From Drosophila pseudoobscura (lineage: Eukaryota > Arthropoda > Insecta > Diptera > Drosophilidae), in assembly GCF_009870125.1 (NCBI RefSeq), contig NC_046683.1, positions 6,324,001-6,388,000 on the forward strand: DNA of 64,000 nucleotides, written 5' to 3'. The position numbers and the translations under genes are program-made. This document shows, in pieces, positions 47,310-62,035 of this stretch. The notes under the pieces were generated by a model, which made no database searches, was not told the origin of the DNA, and was given only the letters and a program-made list of their open reading frames with translations. Each line of letters starts with the position of its first letter. The first letter of the stretch is position 1.

Positions 47310-50300
47310 CTGGAAAAAGAAAGTTGCACGATTAGTGATGGATCATTTTTTGTTGATGGGTTCAAGGGTTGCTTGTATTTCTAGATTTTATCGAGGGAGC
47401 CCATTAATTTCCCTCTCTCTCTCCATTTGGGGTAAAGTTTGAGAGAGTTATAAAATAATTTTTAATAAAATTAACAACAACGTCAATGTCGGTTGGCGGT
47501 GATTGCCGGCGACACACAGAAACCCCTCCCCGAAACCCGTAAAACCACCCAACAAACGCCGCCAGGTACAGTCATTCCCTCCCCCCCACTACCCGTTCGC
47601 TCTCGCATCCTTTTGTTTTGAAGGAGGAACTTTGTTTGTTTGATGAAAATATGATAATTGGCAAATTTGACAAGGGAATTTTTCTTAAGTGCGTCGAGCG
47701 ACAACGCACGATGTGTGTGTGTCTGTGTGTGTGTGTTTGTGTCTGTGTGTGTGTGTGTGTGTCGCCTCCACCCATCCTCAGTGTCTTCCGCGTCGTCTTG
47801 CTCGGCAAAAGTTGACAAGATAAAGTTTTTCGGCAGCAGTAGCAGCAGCAGCCGTGTGGCATGCAACGAAATTTTTTAATGACAGCCAGGTGGGCGTGGC
47901 CGCGTGTATGCTGTGTATTTCTTATTATGTGATTAAAATTAATTTTATGGCGCGGTTTTTAATTGAAGCGTATGCCCGAAAAAAACAGTAGGGTAAACTT
48001 TTGCGCGCAACTGTACCGCACATCAGGCATCGAATATCGAAGTCTTTACCGAGGATGGGGATGGGGCTGGGGCTGGGGCGCTGTCGCTGTCCCATATGTT
48101 AATCAAATAAGTTAAGGGAATCAACATAATTCTAACAACAAATTTGCGTGTCATTGCGTGATTTGTGTCGAACAGAGGCATAAAACAATAATTTCATCAG
48201 CATGGGAACACATACGTGTACATGCCCCAGCCCGCTCCTATCAGGAGGGGGTTATTCGTGTGTCTATTTTATCAATAATTGTGGATGGGCCTGGGACTTA
48301 GGCTGGGTCTGGGGCCTGATGATTATTGGCCATAAACAATGGCCTGTTTTGATAGAGGCAATAATACATAATTGGCATTAAAAAAGCATCATGCATGCAG
48401 GCATGCGTGTGTGTGTGTTCCATTCCGCATGTTCCTTCAGGCCTTGAATGGGATGGCATGCCGAAAAATGCAAAACAGCCGCCAGGACCCGTTAATTCTA
48501 TTATCAATCAAAGGACACACACACACACACATGAACACACGTGAAAAGGGTTCGAGTCGAGTGTGTGGCAAGGCAGGCAATGAGCGGACCCCCATGCCAC
48601 ATGCGTGTTCGATTTTTCATTAGCATACGGGACACAAAGACGCGGCAGCAACCCCAAGGGCTGCCCACTGCCTGCCTGCCAGCCCGCCAGCCTGCCTGCC
48701 ATCGGGTCTGAAGACATGACAAGACGACAAACGACTCAAATTAATTGCATAAAAATCTTTTGGGTGCGGTGAGCCCTCGACGTATCTGACGGGGGTGCTG
48801 GGTGATGGGCGCTCGAAGGGGGTGGCTTCTAATTGCCAACTGCTCGACAGACACAACCGCCATGCTCAGGGCTCAGAAAAAAGCAAAACGGAATTTTTCG
48901 CAGCTTTTCTTAAATAAACGTAATTAGCGGCAGTTCCTCGCTTGTTCATCCTTTCTTTCTACCCGGGAATAAACGTACATATGTATGTAGTCACATGTGG
49001 TGGCAACTGTACCCGCATGGGATCACAAATCATATGGAAAATCAGCTGGAAAGGCCCGCGAAAAGGTCTGGCTGCTGGCATCTCGTGGAAATTGTCATTT
49101 CGATTTGTTGTATTTAGACAGAGAATTCTGTCGCTCTCTCGCTCTGGGAGCCAAAGAAATATTAAAACGATAAATCAACTTTTTGGATTTTCAACATGGA
49201 TTCCCCCCGCCTTCCCCCCTCACCTTTCCCCAGAAAGCAGAAATCATTTTCAACCCTTGAAGAGCAGAAAGTTTTTGCAACTCTGTGGTTGATGAGGCTG
49301 CCTGTGGGATGGTCCCAGTCCTGGATACTGGATACTGAATGGGACAGGGATCGGAATGGTGAGTGGAGAGTGGAGCCAGCAATCAAACAAACTATATAAC
49401 AAATACTCGTGAGGGGTAAACTAGAGGAGGGGGGCAGTGGTGTCTAGGTGGTTGGTTTACCCATCCGTATTGACTGTAAAATTATGAAAATTTACATTTT
49501 TCATGGCCCCCGCCCCACGTCGTGAGAAATGTGCTCGGACAAAGGCTGGACAGCCGGCAGAGCAGAGCAGCTAGAGGTGGATCAGAGGTGGAGAGACGGG
49601 GTCTGTCATATGGGCTCTCTTGGCACTCTGGCTTAGTTTTTGGGGTAAAAATTGTTGCAGAGAGTGGGGGGGAGGGGGTGATGAGAGAGCGAACATTAGC
49701 ATCGAGCGAAAAGCAAACGATTTGTAATTAACAAAATTGCCAAGCAGCCAAAACCATCCTCCAACCCTTTCGGCTTTACCCTTTGCATAACAATTGACAA
49801 AGCAGTCAATACACAGATACAGATACACACACATACACACACACACTCATATATGGGAGGGGGATGTGGCAGAACAATAACAAACACTCGAAGGCAAAAG
49901 ACGAGAAACGTCGCACAATTGGCAGCAGTGGCGGTGGCAAGGAGCAGCAGCAGGTGGAGGCAAGCAGGAGAAGCTGGAGAAGAAGGAAGCATAAAATGCC
50001 AAAAGGAATTAAGGTTATGCGTCTGTCTCTTTCTCTTTGAGAGTGTGTGTGTGTGTGTGTGTGTGCCACATGAGGCAAAGGGTTTTCCACACAGCGCTTC
50101 AAGGATTGGGGTCTCTCTAAAAAAAGGGTTTAATCAGCGAACAGCAGAAGTAGAAGCACCATCACACACACACACACACACACAGATTCACCAATCTACA
50201 AATACAAATTAACAATAAGCAATCAAAGACACACACACACAAAGACAGAGAGAGAGAGAGAGAGAGAGAGAATCTCTCGCCTCAGAAGGGGGGTGTCCTT

Positions 50301-53300
50301 TTTTTCACCAAACAGCAAAAGCATCATCAGACTTTTAGGCCGTCAGCTGCCAGGCAGGCAGGCAGGCAGCAAAAACCGTCAAAGGAATTAAAATTCATTC
50401 GGGCATAAAAATTTTAAAATATATATATTGTAGATATACGAGTGTGGCGGGGGGGGAGTGGGTGATGGATAGAGATAGCGCATATAAAAAGGGGTAACTT
50501 TTGCCAGCAGAAGGAACAGCAGCAGCAGCGGCAGTGGCAGTGGCAGCAGGTGGGGGGTGGGGCAGTTGTGTTGTTAATTTCCAAAAAGCCAAAAGACAAA
50601 TGAGTAAAAAGCAACAACAGGGCGGAGGCAGTGAGATGCAGAGGCAGTGCCACCAGCATCGATTGTCTCAATGTCGTCAAATGTTTTTCTTTCCTTATTT
50701 TTTCGTTGGCAGAAGTACCCCCTTTTGTAGGGTATGATTACTACTCTTCAGCAAATATTATAACTATTCCTGAAAAACTAGTCGAACAAGCGGAAACTGC
50801 AAACGAAAATGCCCGAGAATGCAAAAACAAAATACATGCCGTGTGGTAGAAACCTTGGATCCTCAAGGGTATCCAAAGCTCGATCATCCCTAAAAAGCGA
50901 GCACATATCTTTTCCATATTTGGATTTTTTGTTGTTTTTTTTTTTGTCATTGATTTTTGATTGTTTGAAGTGCTGGCCGGACCCCGTCCCACCGTCTCTG
51001 GATCCATCTCCTGCCAAGGAGTAGCTCTTGCCAGTCCAGGGATGGGTGGAAGTGGGGTGGATGGAAGCTTTAAAGTCTGCCAAGTGCACCCCAGAGAGCC
51101 TTGACGCCGGGGCTTTTGTGTTGGTGGAGCATTGCCCGTCGCCGGGCTGCTGCCGTGGCTCTTGCATTTCTTTTGCATCTGGCAATGCCCAAGTTGGCAA
51201 TTTGCAACAAAAGATAACAAACAGCAACGAAAGGAACAAAAAATAATAAAAGCAGAAGAGAAGAAACAAAAGACCCCCGAAAGAGGTCACATATGGAGTC
51301 CCTGTCAGAGCGGAAAATGATTCATTTGCAGTGATCTTCAGTGAGTGCACTCGTGAGTGTGATCTATGAGTGGCAGTGCAACTTTTACTCCATACACTCA
51401 CCTATTCAATCACCGATTCATTTATTCACTTAGCCATTCATACATTTATTCATTCGCCCCAACAGCCAGACCGACAGACAGACAGACAGACAATTCATCA
51501 GCTTAAAGACCTTAAATCGCAGGTAATTTCCCCCGGAATTTTTGCATTATTTGTCAATTGCCTCAGGGTGGGCGCAAAAATCGTAGTGCGGGCGCTCTGT
51601 GGGGGGCAAGGGTGGGGAGTGGGTGGCTGTTCGATAGATGGGGGAGGTGCGGGCTGCGGGTTGCGGGTTGTGGAGTGGTGGCAATGGCAATTTACAACAA
51701 TTCAAAGGCATAAATCAAACATTTTGCAAGTTGAAGTTGGCACGGAATGGCCCCTCCCAAAACCGAAAAGGGGTGGGAGGGGGAGCCCCAGTCAAGTTCT
51801 CCGTTCTTTGGCGATTGCCCCGTTTGTCAGTCAGTCAAACAGCCATTCATTTAGTCAGTCAGTCAGTCATTCATTCATTCATTCAGTTACTTACGCACAC
51901 ACGCACAGGGAATGGTAGAGTTATTGAATTGATTCGGATGTCTGTTTTTCGTGGTGGTGCCCCCTGGGGGCACGCAATTCGTTCGACTCCGTTGTCTTTG
52001 TGCGTCTCTCTCTGTCTCACTCTCCCACTCTCTCACTTGCGGACCTCTCTTTCGCTCTTGCAGACGGGGGGCCCTCTGCTGCCGCTTGATGTTGTTGTAT
52101 TTTTTGGATTATAAAGTTTTGTAATTAAAATTTGACAGCTTTACAATTCCCAGGACCATCCCCCTGCCCCCATCTAGCGCACCACCAACTCATCTTGCCC
52201 CACCGCCCCTGCCTCTCCTGCGTCCCGCGCACATTTTCTTATTAGAATTTTACAATTTTCGATTTATGTTTCGATTTTATTGTCTTCCCCCCCACAACCA
52301 GCGAAAGGAGCAAGCGTGGAGCGTTGGGGAGTTGCTTTGGGGTTTAACCCTTAAGTGGGGGCTGGCTTCTTCTTCCTTCCATCGCTCACCATCTATTCTT
52401 CCATCCGTCCAACCTTCCATCATACATGAATGACGGCACATTTGCGTATATTTTTAATCAAAGCGCCCACCCCTCAACCTCAGCCCGTCCACTCCGCCAC
52501 CCACTCACTCGCTTACTTTTGTTTCTAATTCGTTAAACTTTTGCTTAATAATTGTCTGGCTGTCCCTCCCATCGCCCCACCCCCCCGGCTCCATGTGAAC
52601 TTGACTTTTATTCATATTGCCCAAAAAAATATCAAAATTTTGTTTCAATTTTTGGCTGGTTTTTTGGGTTTTGGTGGGGCGGGCTGGGTTTTTTTTTGTC
52701 GATAAGCACTCAGCGACGTCCACGACGACCCAAAAAATGTTGGTCCTTGAGTGGGTTGTGCCCCCTGTGGGGAGGTGGGTGGGTGGGGGTGGTAGGTTGT
52801 ATTCGGGACTCAGTCACATGTCTAATCCTTTTGCTTATTGATATGATATCTACACACGCAAAAAGCACAGGAACAGGAACAGGATAAAAAAAGGTTATAA
52901 CCCACCGATTTTTATTTTATATATTGCGGACAAGGGTTAAGGGAGAGCGGGGGGGAGTGGGTGGAGGGAGTGCTTTCATAATCAAAAAACGTTAAAATCA
53001 TAGTCTAGACAATAATTTATGAGCACGGAGCATTGCTCTTGTGTGTGCCCGCATCCTCCTCGACATACAGGACTTCTCCTCCAACAGCAGAGCAGAGCAG
53101 AGCAGACATGGACCCTGGACTGTGGATCCTGGATTCCCTGGATCCCCATCCACGCAATGCCAATCAACATCTCTCGAGCAAACATTCGTAAGGCAGCGGA
53201 GGCAGTAGTACCGTTCGGATCCTGGTCCTTGGTCGTCCTTCGTCCTGGCTACAGGTCTGTCATTGTTGTGTGCCTTTTGTGTGGTGTTGGTGTTTTTTTT

Positions 53301-54265
53301 TTGTTGGGTTGTGTGTTGTGTTGGGGGTTTTGTATTTTTGGGGATATAAAAATATGAACGGATGTTCGGGTTTCGGGATGGTATGCCACATCATGTTGAA
53401 AGTTGGACAGAGCCAGATGCAGGGGCAGGGGCAGAGGCAGCGACAGAGACAGTGCGGCAGACAAAAGAGAGAGTGCCGCACAACACCTTAATATGCTCCA
53501 ACCTCCAGCCATTTCGTGGGTTTGTCAGTTTCTAATGGTTTCAACTTCCTTCCGCTTGCAGTTGTCCTTTTTTTTGGATTTTGGTATTTCTGAAATGTGG
53601 TGCGGGTTCATTGGTGGGTTAAGCAGGTGTCTGCAAGTGCAACACATAAAGCTACTTAAGCAGTGGGTCAGGGTCTGGGGGCAGAGCGTTACTGACGACA
53701 GCTGCAACTCGGAGCAAACAGAATGGAGGCCCCCAAATCGATGTCTCTCTATGTAAGAGCCGCCGAGCAAACAGCAACAGACATTCTGTTCTGGCCCCAA
53801 ACCAAAGGAAAGTCGCGCACAGGAAGGGCTCTGGGAAGGGGACTCTAATTTGATTTGAACATCAGCGTCAACTTCTAATTGAATTTGGCCCCTCATCGCC
53901 ATCGCCATCGCCATCGCCATCGTCATCGCTGTGTCTGTGCATCGATTAACTCGACTGCGTCTCGGGCTCTAAGCTCAATCTTCATTTGATGACAATTTCA
54001 TTTCTATTAAGCGGGCGGAAAATGCCGCTGGATGCATAAAATCCACGACCACGTTCCCTCCGAACGCCATCCGAAAAAAGAAGCCGGAAAAAAAAATACA
54101 TAGATATGGCAAAAGCTTATTTTAATTGCCTGCCTGGTTGGAGCTCGTACTTCGGAAGGACGGCAGGAAGGAGCGCAGGAAACGAAATGGAACGATGCAA
54201 TGGAATAGAATAGAGTGAAGGTAATAGGGATGAAATGGAATGGACAGTGGGTCAAGCACTGAACT

Positions 54266-54356
54266 ATCGATGAGTGTGGGAGCTATCAAAAACAAATCGA
54301 AAGGTAAGCAACGATAAATGATTAAAGATCGATTAAAAATCGATAAAATGATCAAT
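54266..54356. promoter_or_regulatory. Second cluster of ATCGAT/ATCAAT sites in a ct intron
   Basis: ATCGAT at 54,266, 54,328 and 54,339 and ATCAAT at 54,351, with further TCGAT and TATCGTT cores to 54,386. The site type is the same as in the 40,998-41,261 cluster, but the flanking sequence differs, so this is not a simple duplication. It is a candidate Cut/Onecut-class responsive element by inference. Confidence 0.35.
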
Positions 54357-57300
54357 CAAAGGCGGCAAATTCGATCACTTATCGTTCTATGCGCCCCACT
54401 GTGGTGGTCGCATTTTGACCGAGAAAACGGCAATTATTTTGACGACGCTTAATTTGCGTTGAGTTGGAGATTTCTCAACGGATAGCGGATAGCGGCTAGC
54501 GGATGGAGGATGCGGATGATGACGATGGCAACGTCGCGGTTAGCTTGCATCAAAATTGAAGCGACAGCATGGCAAACTAATTAAAGTCAAGGCATTTACC
54601 CCCGGCCCCCCGCCCATATCCTGGGCATCTCCAGTCGCCCCCCAAATTGAACGATTTTTATGCCTTAGCCTTTTTTTAATTGTTCAATTTGGGTGGTGGG
54701 AGGTGTCTGAAGACCTGCGTTTGATGGCCGAAACTTAAATGCAGGACCTTAGGGCGTCAATAATGACATATTTTCCTCATTTTCTGCGAGAGTCTTTTTT
54801 TATGAGGGGGTTTTTTTTAATTTGAAATCAATTGTCTAAGTAATTGCTCTCCCTCATTCTTTTGGACTTAATCGCACAGAGAAAAAAGACTTCTTCATCA
54901 AGAGATTGTGGTCTCTGTCACACGTACAAATACACGACTGGCTGGAAGGCTGAAGGTTGGGCAAACAACACAAAACGAAAAGCGAAACAAAGGCTAATCA
55001 AATAGCGACAGCAGACAGCAAGCAACAGCAGATACTTTGGCTAAACAGCAGATACTTTTAGCCATGACTGTGGGGGAATACGAGGCACGAGTAGGAGTAT
55101 CTCTAGACTCAATTTAATGGTAAATTAATAAAAAAAAAGAGAAATAAATAAATAAAATGAAATGAAATTTGATTTATTGACAGTCTGGAGAGATGTCTTC
55201 TCCTTCTTCTAATTGAAATATTTCGAATTTCCGCTCATGCCTGTAATTGACTTGGAAGTCCGAGACACGACTCCCGAGTCCTGAGTGTCCGGAGGTGCCA
55301 CAAGATGAAATCGAAATTGACAATTTTCACAGATTTCCACCTACATATACATATGCATAAGTAAACACACACACATACATATATATTCAAGGGAAATTGA
55401 TGGCTACATGAGATTTTGGGGCCCAAAGACTTGGTAGATTATTCATTTAGCAAGCAGGCAGGCAGGCAGGTCCACTCCACCCCCAGGTGGTGCAGCCTGG
55501 CTGTTGCTGTTGCTGTTTCTGTTGCTTATTTGTTGGCCATAAATCAGGCGGTGGGTTTTCCAATTTGGACTTTTTGCCAATTGCATTTCTCTGGTTGTCA
55601 GGGATTTAATGGCCTCTAATTAGATAGGAGTCGCTGTCGCAGTCGCTGTCGTCCCAGCCAAGAGCTCATCGAAAACTCATGTTTATCATATTTCTTGTTG
55701 CACATTTATGAGGTGGCAAATGGATTTTTAAGCAGTCAGTGGATCTGGCTGCTGTTGTGCCCAGTCATAGCGGGGGCAAAGCGGTTTTTTCTTGTCGTGG
55801 GGAAAGTTTTTCAATTCAGCCTCAATCAGCAATTGCTGATCCGCTGATGTCCACTGAGCGACAATACTCGACAATGGCAGCAGCAGCTACTCGTAATTCA
55901 AATTGACTACTGAACTAACTCACGCAACACAATGGCAACTCTGGGGCAGGGGGGCAGGGGGACAGCGAGGCGGGGAGGCAGACCGCAAACGAAAATAAGG
56001 AAATAATCAATTTAAAAAAATCAAAATCACACATTTACCCACATTTTCAAACAAAAAAAAACACACACACACACACACACACACAAATGCCAGAGAGAGA
56101 GGGAGAGAGGGAGAGGAGCAGCAGCATCTCATCCACTAGAGCAGCAGCAGTAATCATTCAACAGAAAGAGAGCCAGATAGTGGCACGGTGGCCTGCAGAA
56201 AGGGGGGTGGGGGGAGGGAGCACTCTATATAGAGTGTAATCTACAGTCTCTCGCTCGCTCTGTCTTTCTCTGATCAGAATCCATATGCGATAAATAAATT
56301 GAATTTATCCGCAATTGGTCGAAAAAAAGACAGCAGCTGGCCACGAGGCAGGGGGCTGTTGACTTGTGGGGCATACACACACGGAAAGAGGGGATACAGA
56401 GGGGGTGGTACGGTGTACAGTGTACGGTGTGCTGTACAATATGATAATGACTGGTTTTTTTTTCACTTTAATCAGAAATTGCTGTGACAGCCAGCAAGCA
56501 AATACAAATACAAAATACTAGTAGACGAATGTGAAAACAGAAATCATTGCAGGCAACGACAGAGAGATAGACAGACAGACAGTCGAGAGAGTCCCGAGCG
56601 TCCCGAGCCCAGTCCTAAACTAAGCTCAATGTCTCCAGTAATCTATCTGCAAGAGTGTGTATCTGCATCTGTAAATGTATCTGTATCTGTATGCTGATTG
56701 ATTTGAATTGAATAATTGCAATTGTGTATTCCCGTATTCCCTCTATTTGTATTTGCGCACACACATTACGAGTATCCATACTGTATGTGATGTATTTGCT
56801 CTTTGAATTGAAACTAATGACAAGAAAACGGTGCTCTTTTGGGAGGGGGTCATGAATCCGTGATCCCCGAACCTGTAACCTGCTGTAAGGCTCCTCTTGA
56901 GCCACTCTTCTTACCCGCTTCATTTCAGCAACATCCGCACACGACTTTGGGCAGCCGTAAACGAAATTGAACTTTTGCTTCGATTGGAAAAAATCATACT
57001 AAATTCGAATAATCGCCAATAATTTCGGTTCGGCTTCATTTCAATTCAAGTTCCGGACATTCGACAATCAAACAAAATACAATAAAAACCATCCATAGTC
57101 ATTCACCAAACAAAAATATGGGAATCAAAACATGAAATCTATTCTATTTTTGCGGTTAATCATAATGAGATTTAAATTAATAGAAATCCAAAATAATTGG
57201 GGGGCCTTGCCTCTTGCCTTGGCTTCTAATCAAAGATTATGACGAGAGCGAGAGCGCCAGAGAACTCAATAAAAGAGAGAGAGAGAGAGAGGGAGAAATT

Positions 57301-59553
57301 TCTCAGGCATAGGGATCGGATCGATGAGATGTTTAAACAGTTGCTGTGTGAAAAAAAAAATGAGACCTGATCTGGTTTTTGGCTTCGCTTGTTTGAGTGG
57401 GTTTAATTTTAGACCATTTGCGTTAGACATTTGATGGATATTCCGCTTGATTTGCATTTAAAAATAACATTTCATTCTCCCACCGCATGGAGGGTGTTTG
57501 CCTTTTGTCCATTGTCTTTCGGCATGCCGGCATGTCGGCATCTCGGCATTTTGGGCATGGAGCGTGTGTCCAAATATTTAGATCTGTCAACGAAAACCGT
57601 GACATATACCGAAGAACTCCTTCACTCCCCAGCTATCGCCGCCCTGTTGCTGGCTGTTGCTGTGGTCTTCGAAATTCCTGCTGTGGGGTTTTGCCTATGA
57701 CGTAGATTGGCCGAGTAAATAATAACTATCTTTGAAGTACGAGATACTCGCATATGCATTCCCATTCCCATTCTATTTCGATTTTAATTAGTTGAGGAAC
57801 ACCATCCATCCATCCATCCATCCATCAATGCGTGTTATATTAATTTTGATAGCTGCTCATCATTGGTATCGAATCGAATCGAATTGAATCGAGTGTTTCG
57901 ATGGAGCAGTCGGGGTCGGAGTCGGAGTCACGCGATGATAAGCACAAAATCGAATTTTGTGCATGAGAAATTATGATTATTTCTATTATTATTATGATTA
58001 CGATTATCTATCTATCTATCTATCTTTAGAGAGGGGTCGGGTCGAACAATTATGCTGGTCCGCTGGACCCATGTCGGGCCATCGATCTGTGTGTGAGATG
58101 CGGGACGGAACGGGAAGTGCCTACTCGACCCTTGCGATGCTTATCGCCCGATCGCCTATAGGGTGGGCTGCCCACTTGTCCAAGAGGTTCGTTTCGGAAT
58201 GGAATGAGAGCACTGTCTACTCCAAGGACTAGCCACTTGCTGAGAATATTTTCTTCCGGCCTATCAATCGTTTCCCAGGGCTCTGGACTTATCAATAAAC
58301 AGAGGAATGTGCCACAATGGCTCTCCACTTGATGGATGTGTGTATGCTCTGTGGTTCTTTCAATGCTAATCGGATATGAATGAACATCTGTGTGTGTGTG
58401 TTTTTTTTTCATCGCGTCTAGTGTTAGGATAAACAACAAAAATCCTAACCACAAAACAAAGTCATAAAAAATGTATTTCGCTGGTGGCTTTTTTTCCCGC
58501 TCTTCTGTTGTTGTTGTTTTTTCCCCATTTAGTGCATAAAATAAATACATGTTGAAAATATGTGTCGATAAAGAATTTCTATAAATATATGCAGATAACA
58601 GAAAGAAACTGAAATCGAAACTGCGGTTGCAAAATGTTTAATATATTTTTTACTTTGTTTCCCCCTCTAGTTTTTTCTTGTTTTTGTTTCTGTTTTTGTT
58701 TTCTGTGTGTGTGATTCCGCATTTTGCTGTTTGTTTTTTGTTTGCCGCGTGATAAAAACAATCATTTTTTTTGGCCCACGAACGTGCCATTGGGGGAAAA
58801 TTTTGGGTAGACCAAGTCCAGATACGAGCATAATATATGTATTAGCGGACAAATCGAAGCGGAAGTTTAGCCACTCGTATTTTGCTAATTTGTTGTTCTG
58901 CTTTTTTAAGCGTTTAATTTTGTTTGTGCATTGTATGTTTTTGCGATGCTTAATTTTAGCCCTGGCCAAATGGAGGCGAGCACTTTGTCTATAAAAATGC
59001 ACTTCTGCGAAAAAATAAACACATGCCTCATAGCCAAAACAAACGGGAGAACCAGAAGCCAGACCGAGATGCCAGAGATCCCCGTCTACGGCGTAGACTG
59101 CAGACGGCGGATCCGGCCAGATGGGATACCCAAGCGAGGGACAGAGACAGAGAGCGAGGCGTGCAGGACGGGAGGGGAGGGGGAAGGGTGTGGCGGTGTG
59201 GCACTCTCGTGACTCTAACAACAAACAACTGTTGCAATTCCATTTAACATAATTTCTGTGGCAGCCGCACTGCACCGCTCTGCCGCCGCTCCGCTTCTCA
59301 TTCCTGTCGATCATCTTTTTTGGACGCTCGAGGACACAGAAAATATTGTCGCATATTTATGAACATGTGTAACAGATAAATCTGAATCCGAATCTGTTGC
59401 TTATAGACAGACGACACTCATGGACACACTCACACCCATACACTCACTGATGCACTCACATAAGTGATTTAGTTGTCAGGCGAGTGCATTTATCACAGCT
59501 TGCATGTGAATGAGGGAGTGAATGCTGGATGCTGCGACAGTGGTTCGGGGGAT

Positions 59554-59600
59554 TGGACCTAGGACTAGGACTAGGACTGGGACTGGCACTGGGACTAGGG
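59554..59600. repeat. GGACTA/GGACTG hexamer tandem repeat
   Basis: Seven to eight tandem hexamers alternating GGACTA and GGACTG in the large ct intron. Confidence 0.8.
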
Positions 59601-62035
59601 GATGGATGCCCGAGGTGGCACTGGCAGTGCCACTCGCAGGGGTTGGGGTCGGGGCGCCAGTAATCAAACTAATGAGCTTGGGCCCACCAGCAGGCTGGCA
59701 GACAGCAGGAGCCAGCGACGGAGCGGCAAAAATAGCTTTTAATGGATTTCAAATAAGAAAACGCGCATAAAACACAAACAAAACGCAGGCTAAAAGCAAA
59801 AGCCGCGTCACGAGTGGGTTCGGGCAGGGTTGGGTGTCTGGCCAAGTGAAGTGATAAAACATTAAAGAAATGCTCTGCCGCTGCTGCTGCACATCTTCTT
59901 TGGAGGCTTTAGACTCGACTCGACTTTGGGCTTCTTATTTTTCTTCTAATTTCTGTTGCAGCAACACCTAGGGGTTGCTAATGGAAGCTGCTGCTGCTGC
60001 AGCCTCTGCCGCTGCCTCTGCCGCTGCTGCACTTAATGGCAAATGATAATGATTGATGCTGAAATGCATCCTCCTTCAGCGCTACCCCAAATCCTCCTTC
60101 AAATCCACACAAAAAGCCACACAAAACACTTCAAGTCGCAGCTCTCCTTCAAGGGTGCAGCACGGAGTGAGGATGGGAATGGGAATGTGGATGTGCTCTT
60201 TCAAGGCGATAAGCAATCATTCAATGCGGTGTGGCAAGTGCACACCGCGCGGAGACGCGGTGCCACACGTTTTGCATTAGAGAAATTAGAAGGAAAACCG
60301 GTTGGGGCCCTGGCTAAGGGTTGGAGATCTGCAAAGGGATGGGCTGCATATCCGGAGAAGGAGAGCTTCATCTTGGTGTTTTGCTTTAAGTTAAAAAATG
60401 CAGCGAAAGGATCGTCCGGGAGTGTCCAGGATTGCATGGTATTTCCAGAGTTGCATGCCATGTCCAGGGTTGCATGGCAGAAGTACCGAGATGTCCGCTG
60501 ATGGAAGGGGACTTCCTTGTGCAGTCAACAGCCATTCCAATGTCCTCCCTTGGGGGACTCCATCTAGCACTCTTCCCCCCCACCCTGTTGCACTCGCTTT
60601 CTGTCTGTCCTTCCGCTGCCTCTCTTTTCTCCAGTGTAAACAAAGGCATTCAACAAATTTGTAGGCGTAAAAATTGTCTTGTCAATATTTTAATGATATC
60701 ACTTTACACCCAACCCACTCCCTGCATTGTCCCTGGTCCTTCATCCTTCGTCCTTGTCCATGTCCTATCCTATCCTCTTCACTCTCTACCCCTATCCGGC
60801 ACGTCCTTCTCTTAAATCCTGTGAAAAAGTTTCGTTTTGGCTTTTTTTTGTTGGTGTTTTTTGTGTTGGTTTTTGACTCCCAGATCCACACGGACTGCCA
60901 GTATTTTCCCCTTGTTTTTTTTTGTTTGTCCTTCCTTTTCCTACTCTCTGCTCTTTCTCTTTCTCTGCTCGGCTCTTCTTGTTCTTGGGCGTGTAAAGAA
61001 GAAGTCAAAAGTCCCGTTACTTTCCTCTCTCTCTCTCTCTCCCTGCTTCCCTGTCGCTCATTTGTTTGCCTTGTATTTTGTTTTTTTTCTTCTTATTTTT
61101 TTGTGTTTGGGTTTCAGTTTCGGTTTCGGTTTCTGTTTCTCTGTTTCTGTTTTTGGGGGCAACATTTTTACTGTTTGGCTAGAAAATTACAAGAAAAGTG
61201 TTCTGCCAAAGGGGAGTGGGAGGGGCGGTCGGTTTCCCTGAAGGGGGTGTTTGCTTATTTGTGCAAGTGTTTTCTCAATTGTGCGTGTTTGTCGGTCAGG
61301 GGGTTGGGGGGGAAGCGAGATGGGCAGGAGAGAGGGTCAGTCGTGCGTCGTCGTCTGCGGTTGGAATTTCTTTCCCTTCGTTTACCCCCCGTTCTTTTTG
61401 CATCCTTTTCCCCTCCAGGAATTTCCCAGCTGTGGGCGGCAGCGTTTGTCTAATCTTAACGGTTTTACATTTCATTGCGCTGGGTAATTGTCTGCAGGAG
61501 GAGGAGCGGTACGACGAAGGAGGGGGGTGGTGCTGCATGGGGCAGACGGACCTCTAGTTTATTAAATTAAAAAGTCACTTAAAGTTGCTCTGCGAGGAGA
61601 GTCATGCCAAGGGAAGGACTATGGCTGGAGGTCAAAAAGGATCCAAAGTGCATGTTGATCCCAAAGATGATCCAGAGGATGAAATTGCATCCCAAATCGG
61701 TAATTTCCTTTCGCTTATGGGCACTTTAAACTAAACATCTACGACATTCGGAACAGTAAAACTGGAACATTCCACTTTTTGGACTCCATCTCGTGAGTAT
61801 ATTTCGATATGCATCAACAACAGAACAATCTTTTCCTGCAATAAACGTGTCGCGCGTCATGCAGCAGCACCCCTCGGCCGGATCTGCTAGGGCTTTCGCG
61901 CGTAACGAGGCATCGGCTTGCCAGAGTAAGCCAGAGGACTGACAACTTGCCGAAAACATCAAAACGGGACTGACAACTTAACGTAAATGCGTTGGAAAAG
62001 GGGGGTTTGGGGGTGGTGGGGGGACTACCACTTAC

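Larger units (their letters stand above)
47310..62035 (-). other. ct: 14.7-kb ct intron
   Basis: No nested gene, tRNA or transposon is supported on either strand. Long apparent frames (60,674-61,453 plus; 58,667-59,314 minus; 51,370-51,918 plus) are Phe/Leu/Ser or Gly/Trp/Arg products of T-rich, G-rich and repeat tracts. Notable contents are a second ATCGAT cluster (54,266-54,356), a CATCGC tandem (53,896-53,930), a GGACTA array (59,554-59,600) and CA/GA tracts. The size and position make it a likely enhancer-bearing intron. Confidence 0.6.

Noticed and set aside
48541..48570. GGGTTCGAGTC resembling the T-arm of a tRNA
   Set aside because: No acceptor stem, D-arm or anticodon arm can be built around it.
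60674..61453. 259-codon plus-strand frame in the large ct intron
   Set aside because: A Phe/Leu/Ser-rich translation of T- and CT-rich tracts that resembles a membrane protein only by composition. Overlapping frames are equally long.
61726..61962. 78-codon minus-strand frame next to the N-terminal Cut exon, considered as an extra Cut exon
   Set aside because: No acceptor with a matching phase is visible upstream of it, and known Cut sequence joins AAKDKE directly to IKALL of the exon at 47,309.
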